Source of the DNA: JANTGF01 sp963750735 | GTDB lineage: Bacteria; Bacteroidota; Bacteroidia; Bacteroidales; VadinHA17 | NCBI GenBank assembly: GCA_963750735.1 | Contig: CAVVRY010000019.1 | Coordinates: 186,001 to 250,000, forward strand | Length of the DNA stretch: 64,000 nucleotides | Direction of reading: 5' to 3' | Shown: positions 63,655-64,000 of the stretch, one piece after another | How positions within the stretch are numbered: position 1 is the first letter of the stretch | Layout: each line of letters begins with the position of its first letter | Translations under genes and position numbers: made by a program | The notes under the pieces: generated by a model | What the model was told of the DNA's origin: nothing | What the model saw: only the letters and a program-made list of their open reading frames with translations | Database searches by the model: none

Positions 63655-64000
63655 ATGAAAAAACATAATTTCTATGCCGGACCTTCAATACTTCCTCAGT
63701 ATACTATTGATGGGGTTGTTGAAGGAGTACAAAATTTTGCTGGAACTGGCCTTTCAGTAATGGAAGTTTCTCATCGCAGCAAAGAATTCATTGCTGTAAT
63801 GGATGAAGCCCAGGCTTTATTTAAGGAATTACTCAATATTCCAGAAGGCTACCATGTTCTATTCCTTGGGGGTGGTGCCAGCACACAATTTGCATTGATC
63901 CCGATGAACCTGATGAAAACTAAATCAGCCTATTTAAATACTGGGTCATGGGCATCAAAAGCTTTTAAAGAAGCAAAATTTTACGGAGATGCGGTAGAAG
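63655..64000 (+). CDS. serC: Phosphoserine aminotransferase, 3' partial
   Basis: The first 115 codons are in the window: KKHNFYAGPSILPQYTI, GTGLSVMEVSHRSKEFIAV and LFLGGGASTQFALIPMNL are diagnostic of SerC, which converts 3-phosphohydroxypyruvate to phosphoserine with PLP. It runs off the right edge; the PLP lysine is beyond the window. It follows gcvT, linking serine synthesis and glycine cleavage. Confidence 0.93.
   Translation, partial: MKKHNFYAGPSILPQYTIDGVVEGVQNFAGTGLSVMEVSHRSKEFIAVMDEAQALFKELLNIPEGYHVLFLGGGASTQFALIPMNLMKTKSAYLNTGSWASKAFKEAKFYGDAVE

Overview
This 64 kb window looks like a low-GC chromosome segment from a free-living, probably marine member of the Bacteroidota. The support is a type IX secretion sorting domain on the arylsulfotransferase-like protein, a TAnnTTTG -7 promoter box before rpsA, family markers typical of the phylum (DUF3822 next to rsmD, DUF1684, LytS/LytTR pairs, DUF1080, long KamA-like proteins), and Tat-exported Gfo/Idh/MocA enzymes. 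Genus cannot be assigned from the sequence alone. No rRNA operon, CRISPR array, prophage or intact insertion sequence is visible. There is one tRNA gene (Asp) and a broken half-copy of it.

Layout. 0-9 kb: a phosphotriesterase-family hydrolase (left edge), an exonuclease/GIY-YIG protein, a PLP class IV aminotransferase, a T9SS-secreted arylsulfotransferase-like protein, acylphosphatase, an AmmeMemoRadiSam radical SAM enzyme and a CPA2-type antiporter. 9-21.6 kb: a carbohydrate island with three DUF1080 (3-keto-disaccharide hydrolase family) proteins, two Tat-exported Gfo/Idh/MocA oxidoreductases, a Tat-exported sugar isomerase/epimerase-like protein, DoxX and a secreted M14 peptidase, with pckA embedded in it. 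Together the sugar genes suggest oxidation, cleavage and isomerisation of 3-keto sugars in the periplasm. 21.8-30.7 kb: a mostly minus-strand housekeeping block (MscS, YkvA/DUF1232, HDAC-like deacetylase, metallophosphoesterase, Mut7-C nuclease, HD hydrolase, racemase, long KamA-like protein, AlbA_2 protein). 30.9-33.8 kb: a four-gene LiaF-like/LytS/LytTR envelope-sensing operon with a candidate LytTR site upstream. 34-41 kb: DUF6599, DUF1684, SDR, serine hydrolase, GT-C-like membrane protein and tRNA-Asp. 41-47.9 kb: rsmD operon, RecD-like helicase, zinc exporter, sulfatase and YjbQ. 48-54.6 kb: a nucleotide-sugar operon (phosphohexomutase, rfbD, rfbC, rfbA, UDP-glucuronate decarboxylase, UDP-glucose dehydrogenase). 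54.9-64 kb: rpsA, STAS protein, RNase Z, glucosaminidase, polysaccharide deacetylase, gcvT and the start of serC.

The most unusual property of the window is the number of broken reading frames. Ten different genes carry a single-base disruption, with recognisable protein on both sides. Ten sites look like one extra base and one looks like a missing base; five of the extra-base sites lie in A or T runs of 4-5. This could be assembly indels, real decay, or a mixture; no common slippery motif links the sites. The other notable structure is a tRNA-Asp half-copy that ends exactly at the anticodon and is split in its D loop by an 87-bp double-hairpin insert.

Coordinates for disrupted genes are given over the whole inferred gene, and the position of the shift is stated in each entry.
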